From: Nodularia sphaerocarpa UHCC 0038
GTDB lineage: Bacteria; Cyanobacteriota; Cyanobacteriia; Cyanobacteriales; Nostocaceae
Length of the DNA stretch: 64,000 nt
Assembly (NCBI RefSeq): GCF_022376295.1
Contig: NZ_CP060140.1
Span: 5,336,356-5,400,355, forward strand
Direction of reading: 5' to 3'
The translations under genes were made by a program, and so were the position numbers. This document shows, one piece after another, positions 26,834 through 35,167 of the stretch. A model generated the notes under the pieces. The model ran no database searches. It worked only from the letters and a program-made list of their open reading frames with translations, and was not told the DNA's origin. Positions within the stretch are counted from its first letter, which is position 1, and the number at the start of each line of letters is the position of its first letter.

Positions 26834-28091
26834 AAAAAAAACCAACCCCCCGCAAAGCCAAAAGCGCCGAACCAAAAGCAGCCTCAGTATGCACAGAAGA
26901 AACCACAGACACCCTTAAAACACCCTCCCGAATAGCACACCAAGTATTATTCCCCGCCCCACCCCCAGCAGTATAAACACGAATTAACTCATCCGCCCCC
27001 ATTTCCTGCAACAAAGCATACCCACGCCCCTCAATTTTAGCCATACCTTCCAACAACCCATGCAAAAACGCCACAGGATCATCAGGACGTGGTTCTAATC
27101 GTGGTAATAAATCAGGATCATTAATCGGAAAGCGATCGCCTGCCCGCAACAACGGATAATAATCTAACCCACTAGCCGTAGCAGCATCAATCTGACAACT
27201 CAACCTTTCCAACTCAGCCGCACTAAAAAAATGCTTTAGCACAGCCCCACCAGTATTAGAAGCCCCCCCAGTCAGCCATAAATTACCCAAACGATGGCTG
27301 TAAATACCGTATCGTGAATCCTCCACACGCGTCCGACTCAATAATTTAACTACCAGCGTCGAACCCAAAGAAGTCACAGCTTCCCCCGGCGATTTAGCCC
27401 CACTAGCCAAAAAAGCCGCAATACTATCAGTTGTCCCAGCACAAACTAAACAATCATCAGGAAAATTAAACTGAGTGGCAATTTCCGGGCGTAATTTGGC
27501 TATAGGAGTACCAGGAGTTAAAACTTTCGGTAGCTGAATCGGTAATTGCAGTTTCTCAAGCCATGCTGGATATTTTAACTGCTCCACGTCATAGCCCAGC
27601 TTTAAAGCGTTGTGATAATCGCTAATTCCCAAATAGCCATGTAGTAGAAATCCTAACCAATCGGCTTGATGCAGAAAATATTTCGCCTGACTAAAACTAG
27701 GTTGTTGCATCATCCAGAAAAGTTTAGCTAGGCTGGAAGTAGCACTTAATACATTATGATGCGGTGGTGCAATATTTCTCAACTGCTCCAACACCACTGA
27801 TCCCCGTGCATCGTTGTAGAGTAAAGGTGCATCTATAGGCTTACCAGCAGCATCAGTTAGCAAGACCGTGGATGAAGTACCATTAATAGCGATCGCCTTA
27901 ACTTCTCGGCGCAATTTCTCCGGTATTTGTGCCAGTAGTGTAAATAAAGCCGTCTCCCAAGCAGTTGCTAAATCAGAAACAGCCTCATCTGGCCAAGGAT
28001 ACTTGATTTCTGCCTGGGTGGAAGCTTCATGATTAATCACCACAGCCCTAACCCCATTCGTACCGAAATCGATCCCCAAATAAAAATCCAT
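26832..28091 (-). CDS. FGGY-family carbohydrate kinase, probable D-ribulose kinase type
   Basis: The 419-residue protein starts with YLGIDFGTNGVRAVVINHEA, the phosphate-1 motif of FGGY kinases, has INGTSSTVLLTD, the substrate region LLYNDARG, VCAGTTDSIAAFLASG, TSLGSTLVVKLLS and the C-terminal TAGGGAGNNTW adenosine loop. The short length and sequence style match the cyanobacterial/plastid XK-1 group, shown to phosphorylate D-ribulose; that assignment is by resemblance. Its last codons (GVGFF) and TAA run into the terminal repeat of the neighbouring cassette, so the native C-terminus may have been altered. Confidence 0.82.
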   Translation of the reverse strand: MDFYLGIDFGTNGVRAVVINHEASTQAEIKYPWPDEAVSDLATAWETALFTLLAQIPEKLRREVKAIAINGTSSTVLLTDAAGKPIDAPLLYNDARGSVVLEQLRNIAPPHHNVLSATSSLAKLFWMMQQPSFSQAKYFLHQADWLGFLLHGYLGISDYHNALKLGYDVEQLKYPAWLEKLQLPIQLPKVLTPGTPIAKLRPEIATQFNFPDDCLVCAGTTDSIAAFLASGAKSPGEAVTSLGSTLVVKLLSRTRVEDSRYGIYSHRLGNLWLTGGASNTGGAVLKHFFSAAELERLSCQIDAATASGLDYYPLLRAGDRFPINDPDLLPRLEPRPDDPVAFLHGLLEGMAKIEGRGYALLQEMGADELIRVYTAGGGAGNNTWCAIREGVLRVSVVSSVHTEAAFGSALLALRGVGFF

Positions 28092-28239
28092 AGTTTGATA
28101 TATTTTTTTAATAGTGCCTACCGGTTAATCACGGCTTTTGTTGCATCTTGTTACAAGATATTCCACATTCTTGGCAAAACAGTCAAAAGTAGTAAACGAA
28201 CGGTTCAATATTGATTTCCAGCTCAGGAGGGTTCCGACC

Positions 28240-28335
28240 ATGCCTATCTCAGATACTCAAGTGTACATTGCTCTAGCTGTAGCCCTGATTCCAGGAATTT
28301 TGGCTTGGCGTTTAGCAACAGAACTTTATAAGTAA
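28240..28335 (+). CDS. psaM: photosystem I subunit XII PsaM
   Basis: A 31-residue single-helix protein, MPISDTQVYIALAVALIPGI then LAWRLATELYK. The DTQVY start and the RLxTELYK end are characteristic of PsaM, a peripheral photosystem I subunit that contributes to trimer formation in cyanobacteria. CAGGAGG lies 10 bases upstream of the ATG at 28240. The gene is monocistronic: two hairpins follow within 85 bp. An in-frame ATG at 28138 would add 34 non-homologous residues and has no ribosome site. Confidence 0.95.
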   Translation: MPISDTQVYIALAVALIPGILAWRLATELYK

Positions 28336-28356
28336 CGCCACGTTGTGACATGGTAA

Positions 28357-28420
28357 GTGGGGCGATTTTAATCTGCCCCACGCTCAAACAACAATCAGGC
28401 TAGTCCTGGTTGTTGTCTTT
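28357..28420 (+). terminator. psaM terminator hairpins
   Basis: First stem GTGGGGC (28357-28363) with GCCCCAC (28375-28381). Second stem ACAACAATCAGG (28388-28399) with CCTGGTTGTTGT (28405-28416), 12 pairs including one G-U, five-base loop, then CTTTAAAA. The second is the more likely terminator. Confidence 0.75.
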
Positions 28421-28963
28421 AAAATCCCAAAAATACAGCGCGGACAGCATCAACAAATAAATTCGCCGCTATATCCTGATTTTCAGGAACAAAGTATAAT
28501 TTATAACTATTTTTTTGTGAAAATTGCGGTGTTTTTCAGCGAAAATCTGGCATAAATAGCAATATAGCTGATTAGTCGATAGCGATATCACTCTCAACGA
28601 AAGCTGGCGGATATTAACAGACGAAAACATGGCGACTAAAAATATTTTTTGAGTACAATGGGACACGTCTGAATTTCCCGGACTGAGAAAAACCTGGGAG
28701 AGTTATTTATAAATATCACTACAACTCGGAATTGACATCATCTCTTAAAAGACTAATAATCTAGCAAACAGGGTGCTGCTAGCTGGGTGCTATAAGCTTT
28801 TAAATACCAGCTACTTACGTAGGTTAAGTTACTTTTTAACTTTTAACACACGTGTAGCAATTTCGGAAAAATGAAGTAATATGACAGCTAAATCAAGCTG
28901 TAATCAGTGCCAGTGTGCATTCTATGATGTTGCCATTTAATCAGTAAGGTTCTACATAGCATA
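28421..28963. other. intergenic region between psaM and the Slr1601-like gene
   Basis: About 540 bp of AT-rich sequence with no supported gene on either strand. A small open frame on the minus strand (about 28469-28666) has no ribosome site or recognisable product. Promoter elements for the next gene should be here. Confidence 0.45.
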
Positions 28964-29395
28964 ATGAACGCGAGTCAACCGTCTAGACCACAGCTAAGAC
29001 CACCGCTACAACCTCTACAACCTGTACAAAAACGCCGGGCTGTTCCTCGCCCAAAACGGCATCTTCGCCAACGTTCCTACCAGGTTATGGCCCTGGAAAC
29101 CACGGTAAAGATAGCGGTTAACCTGGCGATTTCCGCAGCAGCAGTATCTGCCTTAGTGCAACTTGTGCCTTATCACTGGACTCAGGAAGACAGGCTGCGA
29201 GAAGTCAATACTGAAGTCAAGCTGATGGAAGAACGAGTCGAGAGTTTACAGACGGAATTTAAACGTAATTTCGATCCCAATCAAGCTCATAGTATTAGAC
29301 AACAGCAAGCCTATAGATTTGACCCTAATCAACTTCCAGTAGTATTCGTGAATCGGGATGGTAAGGAAGTAGAAGAATTAGAGTTATTACCCTAA
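28964..29395 (+). CDS. Slr1601-like membrane protein, possible division-associated
   Basis: The 143-residue protein has a basic Pro/Gln-rich cytoplasmic N-terminus (1-45), one membrane helix (about 48-68, TVKIAVNLAISAAAVSALVQ), then a coiled-coil region (75-105, DRLREVNTEVKLMEERVESL) and a short C-terminal domain ending KEVEELELLP. This FtsB/FtsL-like topology matches the cyanobacterial Slr1601 family, which I recall as annotated putative cell-division protein. The role is inference from topology. Confidence 0.7.
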   Translation: MNASQPSRPQLRPPLQPLQPVQKRRAVPRPKRHLRQRSYQVMALETTVKIAVNLAISAAAVSALVQLVPYHWTQEDRLREVNTEVKLMEERVESLQTEFKRNFDPNQAHSIRQQQAYRFDPNQLPVVFVNRDGKEVEELELLP

Positions 29396-29510
29396 GAACA
29401 ATATTTAGAATTTATCTGGAAACATCAAATTTCCAAACCGGGGATGATTGCCTATACATACCGGATTTTTGTATGTAGTACAATCGGCTGATAGTCATTA
29501 GCGATACTGC

Positions 29511-29562
29511 AATTCACAATTAAAAATTACCCAGATTTTTTTGGCATTTTTAATTGTGAATT
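29511..29562. terminator. 17-bp perfect inverted repeat between convergent genes
   Basis: AATTCACAATTAAAAAT (29511-29527) pairs exactly with ATTTTTAATTGTGAATT (29546-29562); the loop contains TTTTTTT. It lies between the Slr1601-like gene and the TPR gene, which converge, so it can act as a bidirectional terminator, or be a repeat element. Confidence 0.6.
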
Positions 29563-29614
29563 CCCCATATTTGCAGTCAAACACTCAAATGCGTGTAGGT
29601 TGGCTAACCACAAT

Positions 29615-30340
29615 CTACTCATCAAGGTTTTCGGGAAACAACAGCTCGTTTAACCAATTTTCGATCTGTAAATGCCATCGGTAGCCAGACATATCCGCTT
29701 TGGGATCTAGTTTGGGTAGTTGAGTCAGGGCGCGACGATAATCAGCGATCGCACAATTCCAATCACCCCATAGATGATAAGTTCTGCCCCGTTCTGCCCA
29801 AATATGACCTTCTAACTGCCCGAAAAGCATTGCTACCTCAAAATTCTCAATTGCCTCTTCGTATTGTGCCAAATCACGGAAAGTAATCCCTCTGTTAATC
29901 CGCGCCCGGACATAACTAGGATTCAAATCAATCGCTTGGTCGTAATCAGCCAGTGCTGCGGCGTATTCCTCACAGGCTGCATGGTAATTGGCTCGATTGT
30001 TATAAGCGCTGGCTAAATTGGGATTCAATTGCAGCGCTGTGTTGTAATCACCCAAAGCTTTTGGCATTTCGCCACTTTGAAAATAAATCAATCCCCGATT
30101 GTTGTAATTAACGGAATTTTGGGGACGGCGCGCGATTAATTCGGTCAGTAAGGCGATCGCTTCAGTATAATTTCCTTGTCGAGCAGAACTCAAAGCACAA
30201 GAGCGTAAGTAGTCGTCTCCTAACGCAGATGCACCGTTACCGTTTTTCTCATGCTCATTAGGATAAACAGTACAATTTGTAACCAACTTATATCGGTTAT
30301 TTTGCTGATTGCCAGAAGCTAAAAATGAATGAATATTCAT
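29615..30340 (-). CDS. tetratricopeptide repeat protein
   Basis: The 241-residue protein contains about four to five TPR units from residue 47 to 205 (SSARQGNYTEAIALLTELIA, VNYNNRGLIYFQSGEMPKAL, ASAYNNRANYHAACEEYAAA, VRARINRGITFRDLAQYEEA, IWAERGRTYHLWGDWNCAIA). No signal peptide or catalytic domain. TPRs bind partner proteins; the partner is unknown. The first 45 residues (MNIHSFLASGNQQNN) are not repeat-like. Upstream 30341-30763 separates it from a divergent operon. Confidence 0.87.
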   Translation of the reverse strand: MNIHSFLASGNQQNNRYKLVTNCTVYPNEHEKNGNGASALGDDYLRSCALSSARQGNYTEAIALLTELIARRPQNSVNYNNRGLIYFQSGEMPKALGDYNTALQLNPNLASAYNNRANYHAACEEYAAALADYDQAIDLNPSYVRARINRGITFRDLAQYEEAIENFEVAMLFGQLEGHIWAERGRTYHLWGDWNCAIADYRRALTQLPKLDPKADMSGYRWHLQIENWLNELLFPENLDE

Positions 30341-30763
30341 ATTGTATTGCCTGAGCTACTTGCTCTTTCAAATCAAATTACAGTTTTAGTCGTAGTAGTA
30401 GTTTTGCCCCTGTGTCAAATTTAGACGTGTCTATAATTACTTTTAAGTACGTATGAAGGCTAAATTTCAGCTCCTACATACAAAAAGTGGCAGACTTCCG
30501 CTTACTTAAACAATTAATGGTCGAACCTAATAATTAATACGTCACCCGTAAGTTGAATTCCAGAAAGAATAAATATCAATCTTCAAGACTAATCAGGTAG
30601 AGACAGCAACAAATTGGTAGAATGCCAACAAGCCTTTCATATTTAGCTGATTCTCGGTCAGCCTCAAGTGAGTGCTTAGTCTGCGCTAACTAATGCTGTA
30701 GCCGACGGCAAGAAATAGCTCAAAAGCACACACCGTAATTTTTAAGTGTTGAGAAAATTTTTG
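30341..30763. other. divergent intergenic region
   Basis: 423 bp between the TPR gene and the unknown-GST pair. It should carry promoters in both directions. I see no repeats of the families listed here and no supported gene. Confidence 0.45.
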
Positions 30764-31228
30764 ATGACAACAGCAATTTTCTATCAAAATGCCCCTGATT
30801 TAGCTGCTGACGATTATATAGTTATAGGTCTATCTACCTGTTTTATCAAGGAAGACGGAGAAGTTTATCAAGTTGAAGTCGTAGAACCAATTCCCTCTGC
30901 GGCTTTAGAAGCCTTGTTAAAAGGGATTCCCACCTCCTATCACCTCGCTTGTGCAACCACCCTCGGATCTGTCCTGGATGGCGATACACCCCTGTTACCA
31001 GATGGCTTTCCCGATTCGACTCAGTTTGGAGAAGAATTCACCCTGCGGGCGTTTGCAGCCGCTCGCACCTACAAGCGTCGTGAAATTGCCAAGTCCCTGA
31101 TTCCTCTAGGTACAACCTACACTGATTTTAAATATTCAACAGAGCGTAAGCGGGTACTCAATGCTGCTAGAGTTGTCAATAAAGAAGACAATGTGAAACA
31201 GCATTCCCACACTCACAAAGTTCTTTAA
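30764..31228 (+). CDS. conserved hypothetical protein upstream of GST
   Basis: The 154-residue soluble protein starts MTTAIFYQNAPDLAADDYIV from ATG 30764 (a GTG at 30746 would add six residues). It has no signal or membrane segment, contains VIGLSTCFIKEDGEVYQVEV and a C-terminal basic part with HSHTHKVL. I recognise it only as a cyanobacterial unknown. It ends 12 bp before a glutathione S-transferase on the same strand, so the two are very probably co-transcribed and may share a redox or detoxification role (inference). Confidence 0.72.
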   Translation: MTTAIFYQNAPDLAADDYIVIGLSTCFIKEDGEVYQVEVVEPIPSAALEALLKGIPTSYHLACATTLGSVLDGDTPLLPDGFPDSTQFGEEFTLRAFAAARTYKRREIAKSLIPLGTTYTDFKYSTERKRVLNAARVVNKEDNVKQHSHTHKVL

Positions 31229-31240
31229 TTTGAAGTAGTT

Positions 31241-31798
31241 ATGCTAAAACTTTACGGCGGCGCTCGTAGTCGAGCCTCAATTGTCCAGTGGTATCTGGAA
31301 GAACTGGGCGTTGGCTATGAATTTGTGATCTTGGATATGCAGGCGGGCGAACACAAGCAGCCTGAGTACCTGAAGATTAACCCAATGGCTAAAGTTCCAG
31401 CAATTGTGGATGGGGACTTGCAGCTTTGGGAATCAGGGGCAATTTTACTGTATCTTGCCGACAAATACGGTAAAACCCCACTTTCGCCAGAACAGAGGGG
31501 TTTATTTTCCCAGTGGGTCTTATTTGGCAATTCTACCCTGGCTACAGGGATTTTTGTAGAAGCCAATCGAGAGCGAGAAATGCCCCGTTTGTTAACTCCC
31601 TTGAATGAGATTTTTGAGCGACAATCTTTTGTAATGGGTGATGAATTTACTGTTGCTGATGTAGCTGTGGGGTCTATCCTGTCTTACATCCCCATCATGC
31701 TCAAGTTAGACCTGAGCGCCTATCCAGCCGTGTTGGACTATATCAAGCGGATGTCTGAGCGTCCAGCGTTTCAAAAAAGCATTGGTGGAGGGTCTTAA
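31241..31798 (+). CDS. glutathione S-transferase family protein
   Basis: The 185-residue protein has a thioredoxin-like N-terminal GST domain (MLKLYGGARSRASIVQWYLE, INPMAKVPAIVDGDLQLWES with the cis-Pro VPAI and the ES glutathione-binding pair) and a helical C-terminal domain (about 90-180, FVMGDEFTVADVAVGSILSY with the conserved Asp N-cap). Ser12 or Arg11 in GARSRAS occupies the usual catalytic place. Substrate unknown. Second gene of a likely two-gene operon. Confidence 0.9.
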   Translation: MLKLYGGARSRASIVQWYLEELGVGYEFVILDMQAGEHKQPEYLKINPMAKVPAIVDGDLQLWESGAILLYLADKYGKTPLSPEQRGLFSQWVLFGNSTLATGIFVEANREREMPRLLTPLNEIFERQSFVMGDEFTVADVAVGSILSYIPIMLKLDLSAYPAVLDYIKRMSERPAFQKSIGGGS

Positions 31799-31830
31799 TT
31801 AATTGCTGGGCATTGCCCAGCAATTAATTA
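31796..31830. terminator. perfect palindromic terminator containing both stop codons
   Basis: TAATTAATTGCTGGGC (31796-31811), loop ATT, GCCCAGCAATTAATTA (31815-31830): 16 perfectly paired bases. The left outer TAA is the GST stop codon and the right outer TTA is the stop of the convergent PEP-CTERM gene, so a single hairpin ends both genes. Confidence 0.85.
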
Positions 31831-32871
31831 CTCAACTTTTGACTTTTGTGCTTTCTGCCTAAGACTTTTTAATTTACCCGCTCCTAAAACAGCGCCCAAT
31901 GCAAATAGTGCCACCCCAGTTGTAGGCTCAGGAATCGACACCTCCTCTGGAAGAGCAGAAGCAGTGAAAAGCAGGAAACCAGACCCGTCCAACCCACCGC
32001 TACCTGAAGGGATGAAGGTGTTAAGAAAAGCCCCGGTCTGACCTTCATAGCGCAAGACTTGGTTGGTATTGAGGCTGCTGACGTAGAGGTTATTATCAAA
32101 GCCGAAAACCGGCTTCACAGGGCCATCAAGTCCACCACTACCAGTAGGTACGAAGAAATCGATAAATTCTCCTGTAGTACCGTTGTAACGAGCAATATTG
32201 TCAGAAGCAAAGTTAGCAACATAAAGGTTACCGTCTGGACCAAAGTTCAAACCACCAGGAAAGGAACCACTATCAGCTGTCGCAAAAGTGTCGATAAATT
32301 CTCCTGTCTGACCGTCGTAACGCAGAACATTATCAGTTAAAACACTGCTGACGTAGAGGTTGCCGTCTTCTTGTCCAAAACTCAAACCAAATGGTGCCAG
32401 AACTCCACCGCTACCTGGGGGAACAAAAGCATCAATAAATTCACCCGTTTGTCCGTCATAGCGCAGAACGCTGTTACTGGCTGTGCTACTAGTGCTAGTA
32501 ACATAGAGATTGCCATCAGGTCCAAAAACTAAGTCCTGTGGTGAAGCTAGCCCACCACTACCAGAGGTGACAAAGGTATCAATAAATTCTCCTGTCTGAC
32601 CGTCGTAACGCAGAACGCTATTATTTAAGATACTCAGAACATAAAGATTGTTATCTGTCCCTCTGGTGAAACCAGTTGGTCCACTTAGCCCACCACTATC
32701 AGAAGTCACAAAAACATCAATAAATTCTCCAGTTATGTCGTCATAGCGGAGAATTGAATTGTTATTAAAACTACCAACCAATAATGCCGCTTCAGCTTGC
32801 GGTGTTATCCACCCAAAAACGGCGATAGTTGCAAGTTGGAGACCCAACCGACAAAAACTGACAAATTTCAT
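31828..32871 (-). CDS. beta-propeller PEP-CTERM protein
   Basis: The 347-residue exported protein has a signal peptide (1-28, ending AEA) and about six to seven repeats of some 45-48 residues with the consensus SVLRYDGQTGEFIDTFVTSG and SGGLxxPxxLxFGPDGNLYV, i.e. an NHL/SMP-30-like propeller. The C-terminus SIPEPTTGVALFALGAVLGA followed by KLKSLRQK is a PEP-CTERM tag. Predicted surface protein; ligand unknown. The DNA repeats are close enough for recombination to change blade number. Confidence 0.87.
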   Translation of the reverse strand: MKFVSFCRLGLQLATIAVFGWITPQAEAALLVGSFNNNSILRYDDITGEFIDVFVTSDSGGLSGPTGFTRGTDNNLYVLSILNNSVLRYDGQTGEFIDTFVTSGSGGLASPQDLVFGPDGNLYVTSTSSTASNSVLRYDGQTGEFIDAFVPPGSGGVLAPFGLSFGQEDGNLYVSSVLTDNVLRYDGQTGEFIDTFATADSGSFPGGLNFGPDGNLYVANFASDNIARYNGTTGEFIDFFVPTGSGGLDGPVKPVFGFDNNLYVSSLNTNQVLRYEGQTGAFLNTFIPSGSGGLDGSGFLLFTASALPEEVSIPEPTTGVALFALGAVLGAGKLKSLRQKAQKSKVE

Positions 32872-32982
32872 AATTATTTGGTAGATGATGGCACAAACAT
32901 CAACTAGACTACCAACCTAAAACCACAAAAGCAACTCTGATGAAAGTAGTGTAGGGTAGACAAAATCTACCCTATAGATTGT

Positions 32983-33474
32983 TTAACGATAATTGTTAAA
33001 TTGCAAAGCCACAGGAAAATCTTCTTGTTTGAGACGCTGCATCACATCTTGTAAGTCATCCTTCGCTTTAGCAGAAACCCGCACAGCATCGCCTTGAATT
33101 GAGGGTTGTACTTTTTTGAACTCGTCACGAATCAATTTGGAAATTTGTTTCGCAATTTCCTGACTGATACCTTTTTTGAGGGTGATTTCTTGACGGACAC
33201 GGTTCCCGCTAGCTGATTCAACTTTGCCAAACTCAAAAATTTTCTGAGAAAGGTTACGCTTGGCGGCTTTGTCCCTCAGGATAGTGTGAACAGCATCTAA
33301 GGTAAACTCGCTGTCAGTGCTGACATTAATGCTTTCCTCTTTTAACTCCAGAGTTGTTTGAGTATCTTTGAGGTCATAACGACCTTTGATATCTCGCACA
33401 ACTTGATCGACAGCATTCACTAATTCTTGTCGGTCAAAGTCGCTTACAATGTCAAAGGAATATGTAGAAGCCAT
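32983..33474 (-). CDS. YajQ family nucleotide-binding protein
   Basis: The 163-residue protein matches the YajQ/UPF0234 family: MASTYSFDIVSDFDRQELVN, AVDQVVRDIKGRYDLK, ITLKKGISQEIAKQISKLIR and the C-terminal RVSAKAKDDLQDVMQRLK. Two ferredoxin-like halves are expected. Homologues bind cyclic di-GMP or nucleotides and nucleic acids. ATG 33474 was chosen; the upstream ATG adds only two residues. A TTTTAGATTTTGGATT run is immediately upstream. Confidence 0.92.
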   Translation of the reverse strand: MASTYSFDIVSDFDRQELVNAVDQVVRDIKGRYDLKDTQTTLELKEESINVSTDSEFTLDAVHTILRDKAAKRNLSQKIFEFGKVESASGNRVRQEITLKKGISQEIAKQISKLIRDEFKKVQPSIQGDAVRVSAKAKDDLQDVMQRLKQEDFPVALQFNNYR

Positions 33475-33480
33475 AAACAA

Positions 33481-33655
33481 TTTTAGATTTTAGATTTTGG
33501 ATTTTAGATTGGGGTAGCCCCTGGGGGGAAGTCAAAAGTCAAAAGTCTACCCTGAGCGAAGTCGAGGGGTCAAAAGTCAAAAATACTTTCTTTCCCAACT
33601 CCCAACTCCCAACTCCCCACTCCCAACTCCCAACTCCCCACTCCCCACTCCCCAA
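33481..33655. repeat. STRR-type tandem repeats
   Basis: TTTTAGATTTTAGATTTTGG-type repeats (33481-33511), GTCAAAAGTC repeats (33531-33580), and tandem heptads CCCAACT/CCCCACT (33594-33653). A CCCTGAGCGAAGTCGAGGGG hairpin lies at about 33551-33570. No gene. Confidence 0.85.
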
Positions 33656-34072
33656 TTAACTAGCTTGGATAATGCTCAAGGTGATTAGAGTAGCGGAGCC
33701 AAGAGAGCCAATGGCAAACATTAGCGATCGCAATAAAGGTATATTCAAAATATAAAAAATTGAGTATAGCAAACGCGCTACAACAAAAGCGATCGCTGCT
33801 ACTGTTGCTGTAGAAGAATCAACACCAGTAACATAAGCCATCAATGCTGCGGTGGCAAACAACATAAATGCTTCAAAGGAATTTTGATGCGCCCAGGTGG
33901 CTCGTTGAGCATAGGGGGGTAATTTATCAAACTTGGCGCGAGGAGTAGCCAGCGCCTCAAACCCAATCTGCACACGAGCATAAGCTACCAGTAAAAACGG
34001 CAGATATATCAGAACCGCAGCAGCAGCAATAGAATACAACAAAATAACAGACACAGGCAGTTGCGATCGCAT
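33656..34072 (-). CDS. MAPEG family membrane protein
   Basis: The 138-residue protein has four hydrophobic helices (VSVILLYSIAAAAVLIYLPF; FEAFMLFATAALMAYVTGV; ATVAAIAFVVARLLYSIFYI; LRSLMFAIGSLGSATLITLS) and the MAPEG signature region RATWAHQNSFEAFMLF and ARLLYSIFYI. MAPEG members include microsomal glutathione transferases; cyanobacterial ones of this kind are uncharacterised. ATG 34072 preferred; a TTG at 34087 would add five residues. Confidence 0.88.
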   Translation of the reverse strand: MRSQLPVSVILLYSIAAAAVLIYLPFLLVAYARVQIGFEALATPRAKFDKLPPYAQRATWAHQNSFEAFMLFATAALMAYVTGVDSSTATVAAIAFVVARLLYSIFYILNIPLLRSLMFAIGSLGSATLITLSIIQAS

Positions 34073-34205
34073 GATTAAACCAATCAATAGTAGTTGTTAG
34101 TTCACTGTGATTAATCGGTAACAGGTAATTTGGCTAACCCAACTACCTATTACCAATTCGCAGTTTCCTATATCTATCATTACCTGGGCGAGGACTTACT
34201 GCACT

Positions 34206-34709
34206 TTAATCAAAATAGAAAAGCGTTACCACTTTTCTTTGTTCTTCGGCATCTCCACAAGTTTGGAGCAGAGTCCGACTATCGTGAAATGCAAAACAAA
34301 TCAGTTGCTGACAGCGAGAAACTATCTCCTTATTACAAATATAACTAGCTTCAGCTAAAGACAGATTATCATTACTGGGATTTTCCACCAGATGCATCAC
34401 CTGCTCTAGTTGCTCGCGCGATTCCTGGGGCTGGCGTGACAAACTTTGGGGTAAAATCACCGTCAATAAATTGGGATCTGCCCGCATTGCTCCCTTAATG
34501 GCAGCTGAATTGGTACCTGTAGCCCCAGAGGTGATGACCCGATTCCCTGATAGAACCAGGGCGTAGGTCATCATTTCAATGAGATTCTGATGCGTAATTG
34601 GCACATGGCGAGAACCCAGCAAGGCGATTCGCTTAGAACCCGTTTGCTGGATGGTCGCCAGTTCCTGCGCTAATGTATCGAGTTTGGTAATATCTGTTGA
34701 CTGGCTCAA
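34206..34709 (-). CDS. DprA-related Rossmann-fold protein
   Basis: The 167-residue protein resembles the cyanobacterial proteins annotated DNA recombination-mediator protein A. It has a short N-terminal helix, IALLGSRHVPITHQN (nucleotide-binding-like GSR), VITSGATGTNSAAIKGAM (SG-A-G motif as in DprA/LOG folds), and VILPQSLSRQPQES. It lacks the rest of a canonical DprA, so direct involvement in DNA uptake is doubtful. Start taken at TTG 34709, giving MSQSTDITKL; no clear ribosome site. Confidence 0.72.
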   Translation of the reverse strand: MSQSTDITKLDTLAQELATIQQTGSKRIALLGSRHVPITHQNLIEMMTYALVLSGNRVITSGATGTNSAAIKGAMRADPNLLTVILPQSLSRQPQESREQLEQVMHLVENPSNDNLSLAEASYICNKEIVSRCQQLICFAFHDSRTLLQTCGDAEEQRKVVTLFYFD

Positions 34710-34781
34710 AGAGGGGATGTAATCAGATTAAACAACCAAGCTATTCTACCAAACAGAGTGTAAGTGAGAAGCCAACTTGAG

Positions 34782-35042
34782 TTACATATTGCTACATTTT
34801 CCTGATGTTGGCTTCATTAGCTGAATAGCTAGGTCACACCAGTTGATCCAATGAGTTTCGTAACTAATGCCATTTAGGAGCGTCAGATATTGAAATTTTG
34901 CTGTTTCTGTCAGGTCTTGGGGATTCTGAAAATATTGCTCTTCTAAATTTTTATATGTAGACAATTTTTCTAAGTGGGCTGTTTGATGACGCTCTAGCTC
35001 TGTCAAGATAGTGATGTTCTGAAAAATCTTGGTCATAGACAT
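34782..35042 (-). CDS. small hypothetical protein
   Basis: An 86-residue helical, Gln/Thr/Leu-rich protein (MSMTKIFQNITILTELERHQ... LNGISYETHWINWCDLAIQL). Not recognised. It is predicted soluble and lies between two same-strand genes with short gaps, which makes it plausible as a real gene. Confidence 0.5.
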   Translation of the reverse strand: MSMTKIFQNITILTELERHQTAHLEKLSTYKNLEEQYFQNPQDLTETAKFQYLTLLNGISYETHWINWCDLAIQLMKPTSGKCSNM

Positions 35043-35167
35043 CTTGCATAAGCGGGTTTAACCGGGGAGAAATTTTTGATTTTTGGGACTTTTGCAAGAA
35101 GTCTAATCACAAGAGTTTAAGGTATTGGTTACGACTCAGGAATCTAGACTCAGCACTGGGAATGAGT

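Noticed and set aside
28138..28239. N-terminal extension of psaM from an upstream ATG
   Set aside because: The extension has no resemblance to PsaM, and the strong CAGGAGG lies just ahead of the ATG at 28240.
33594..33653. Regularly spaced CCCAACT/CCCCACT units considered as a CRISPR-like array
   Set aside because: The units are 7 bp and contiguous, with no spacers; this is STRR-type tandem DNA.
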